Below are positions 63,227 to 64,000 of a stretch of 64,000 nt of DNA, piece by piece. Source of the DNA: Janibacter cremeus. Lineage in GTDB: Bacteria > Actinomycetota > Actinomycetes > Actinomycetales > Dermatophilaceae. The notes under the pieces were generated by a model. That model was not told the DNA's origin. It did not search any database and worked only from the letters and a program-made list of their open reading frames with translations. The stretch's first letter is position 1. Every line of letters begins with the position of its first letter. Location: contig NZ_CP115184.1 of the NCBI RefSeq assembly GCF_029395675.1, positions 1,736,001 through 1,800,000 on the forward strand, given 5' to 3'. The translations under genes and the position numbers were made by a program.

Positions 63227-64000
63227 TCACATGTCGCTGCCCTCGAGCAGATCGGTCACCAGCGCCGCGATGGGGCTGCGCTCGCTGCGGGTGAGCGTGA
63301 CGTGCGAGAAGAGCGGGTGGCCCTTCAGGGTCTCGATGACCGCCGCGACGCCGTCATGGCGCCCGACGCGCAGATTGTCACGCTGGGCCACGTCGTGGGT
63401 GAGCACGATCTTGGAGTTCTGCCCGATGCGGGACATCACGGTGAGCAGGACGTTGCGCTCCAGGCTCTGCGCCTCGTCGACGATGACGAAGGCGTCGTGG
63501 AGGCTGCGGCCGCGGATGTGGGTCAGTGGCAGCACCTCGAGCATGTCGCGGTCGAGGATCTCCTCGACGACCTCCGTGGACACGACCGCGCCGAGGGTGT
63601 CGTGGACCGCCTGCGCCCACGGCCCCATCTTCTCCTGCTCGCTCCCGGGCAGGTAGCCCAGCTCCTGGCCGCCCACCGCGTACAGCGGGCGGAAGACGAC
63701 GACCTTGCGGTGCTGCCTGCGCTCCATGACCGCCTCGAGGCCGGCACACATCGCCAGCGCGCTCTTGCCCGTGCCGGCACGGCCACCGAGGCTGACGATG
63801 CCGACGTCGGGGTCGAGGAGGAGGTCCAGGGCAATGCGTTGCTCGGCGGAGCGCCCGTGCAGGCCGAAGGCGTCGCGGTCGCCGCGCACGAGCCGCACCT
63901 GCTTGTCCGCACCCACACGGCCGAGGGCGTTGCCCCGCTCGGAGATGATCTTCAGCCCCGTGTGGCAGGGCATCTCGGCGGCGGCGAGGTTCTCCACGCG
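63227..64000 (-). CDS. PhoH-family ATPase, C-terminal part (PIN-PhoH type)
   Basis: The gene enters from the right edge; 258 codons including the stop are visible. The helicase-like NTPase domain has [19 protein letters not shown] (Walker A), [19 protein letters not shown] (Walker B) and [19 protein letters not shown], with [20 protein letters not shown] between. This sequence matches the actinobacterial PhoH2 proteins that carry an N-terminal PIN ribonuclease domain; that part would lie beyond the window. The stop at 63227 is followed by a strong terminator. Confidence 0.92.
   Translation of the reverse strand, partial: RVENLAAAEMPCHTGLKIISERGNALGRVGADKQVRLVRGDRDAFGLHGRSAEQRIALDLLLDPDVGIVSLGGRAGTGKSALAMCAGLEAVMERRQHRKVVVFRPLYAVGGQELGYLPGSEQEKMGPWAQAVHDTLGAVVSTEVVEEILDRDMLEVLPLTHIRGRSLHDAFVIVDEAQSLERNVLLTVMSRIGQNSKIVLTHDVAQRDNLRVGRHDGVAAVIETLKGHPLFSHVTLTRSERSPIAALVTDLLEGSDM

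Overview
The window is chromosomal DNA from a high-GC actinobacterium. By feel of its codon use and gene content I would look first in the Micrococcales, around Intrasporangiaceae/Dermatophilaceae; that placement is an inference. Supporting signs are a WhiB3/WhiD-type iron-sulfur regulator, GatD/MurT amidation genes, a groES-groEL1 pair under CIRCE operators with a His-rich GroEL tail, GuaB3, a SURF1-DUF3817 pair and many GTG starts. I see no tRNA, rRNA, CRISPR array, insertion sequence, integrase or phage gene. The region reads as core chromosome with some lineage-specific small genes.

Layout. 1-2.2 kb: FMN-riboswitch-controlled ribD-ribE-ribBA (minus). 2.3-4.5 kb: sucC-sucD. 4.6-9.0 kb: a lipase-like hydrolase, a secreted M23 peptidase and the PcrA/UvrD helicase. 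9.1-16 kb: mostly single-gene units (methyltransferase, GNAT, LigD-type polymerase domain, alpha/beta hydrolase, YbaK deacylase, TfoX-N, SRPBCC, family 5 UDG, quinone oxidoreductase). 15.9-19.6 kb: NUDIX and glycosyltransferase on minus, PIG-L deacetylase and a UPF0104/AglD-type membrane protein on plus. 19.6-30 kb: GatD-MurT, PlsC, GuaA, DUF3817-SURF1, an aldehyde dehydrogenase-GMC (ChoD-like) pair and GuaB3. 30-36 kb: MT0933-like small protein, M19 dipeptidase, YihY protein, P1 peptidase, GuaB, WhiB3, S4 protein. 36-43 kb: large secreted ExeM/NucH-type nuclease, a racemase homologue lacking its catalytic residues, SerA and groES-groEL1. 43-49 kb: THUMP-like methyltransferase, GH3 lipoprotein and a glycine-betaine-type ABC transporter. 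49-54 kb: a tightly overlapping operon alr-hydrolase-tsaE-tsaB-rimI-tsaD. 54-64 kb: aldo/keto reductase, lipoprotein-OmpA pair, ACT protein, nnr, acpS, glmS, coaA, a transglycosylase and the C-terminal part of a PhoH ATPase.

Functionally the window gathers cofactor supply (riboflavin, CoA, ACP pantetheinylation, NAD(P)H repair), guanine nucleotide synthesis (guaA, guaB, guaB3), cell-wall precursor and remodelling genes (alr, glmS, murT/gatD, M23, transglycosylase, GH3), t6A tRNA modification, and stress or redox regulation (groESL, whiB3). The series guaA-choD-guaB3-guaB-whiB3-groES/groEL1-tsaD-rimI-tsaB-tsaE-alr-nnr-glmS matches, as I remember it, the Rv3396c-Rv3436c segment of Mycobacterium tuberculosis, so it is old actinobacterial synteny.

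The most informative non-coding signals are: a recurrent TANNNT-like -10 hexamer placed 6-7 nt before start codons that lack Shine-Dalgarno sequences, pointing to widespread leaderless transcription; a strong excess of the octamer CCCCTTCG/CGAAGGGG in genes and terminators; an 86-nt palindromic element between acpS and nnr; a 114-nt nested inverted repeat near 45.8 kb; and an FMN riboswitch whose P1 strand can be captured by a downstream hairpin.
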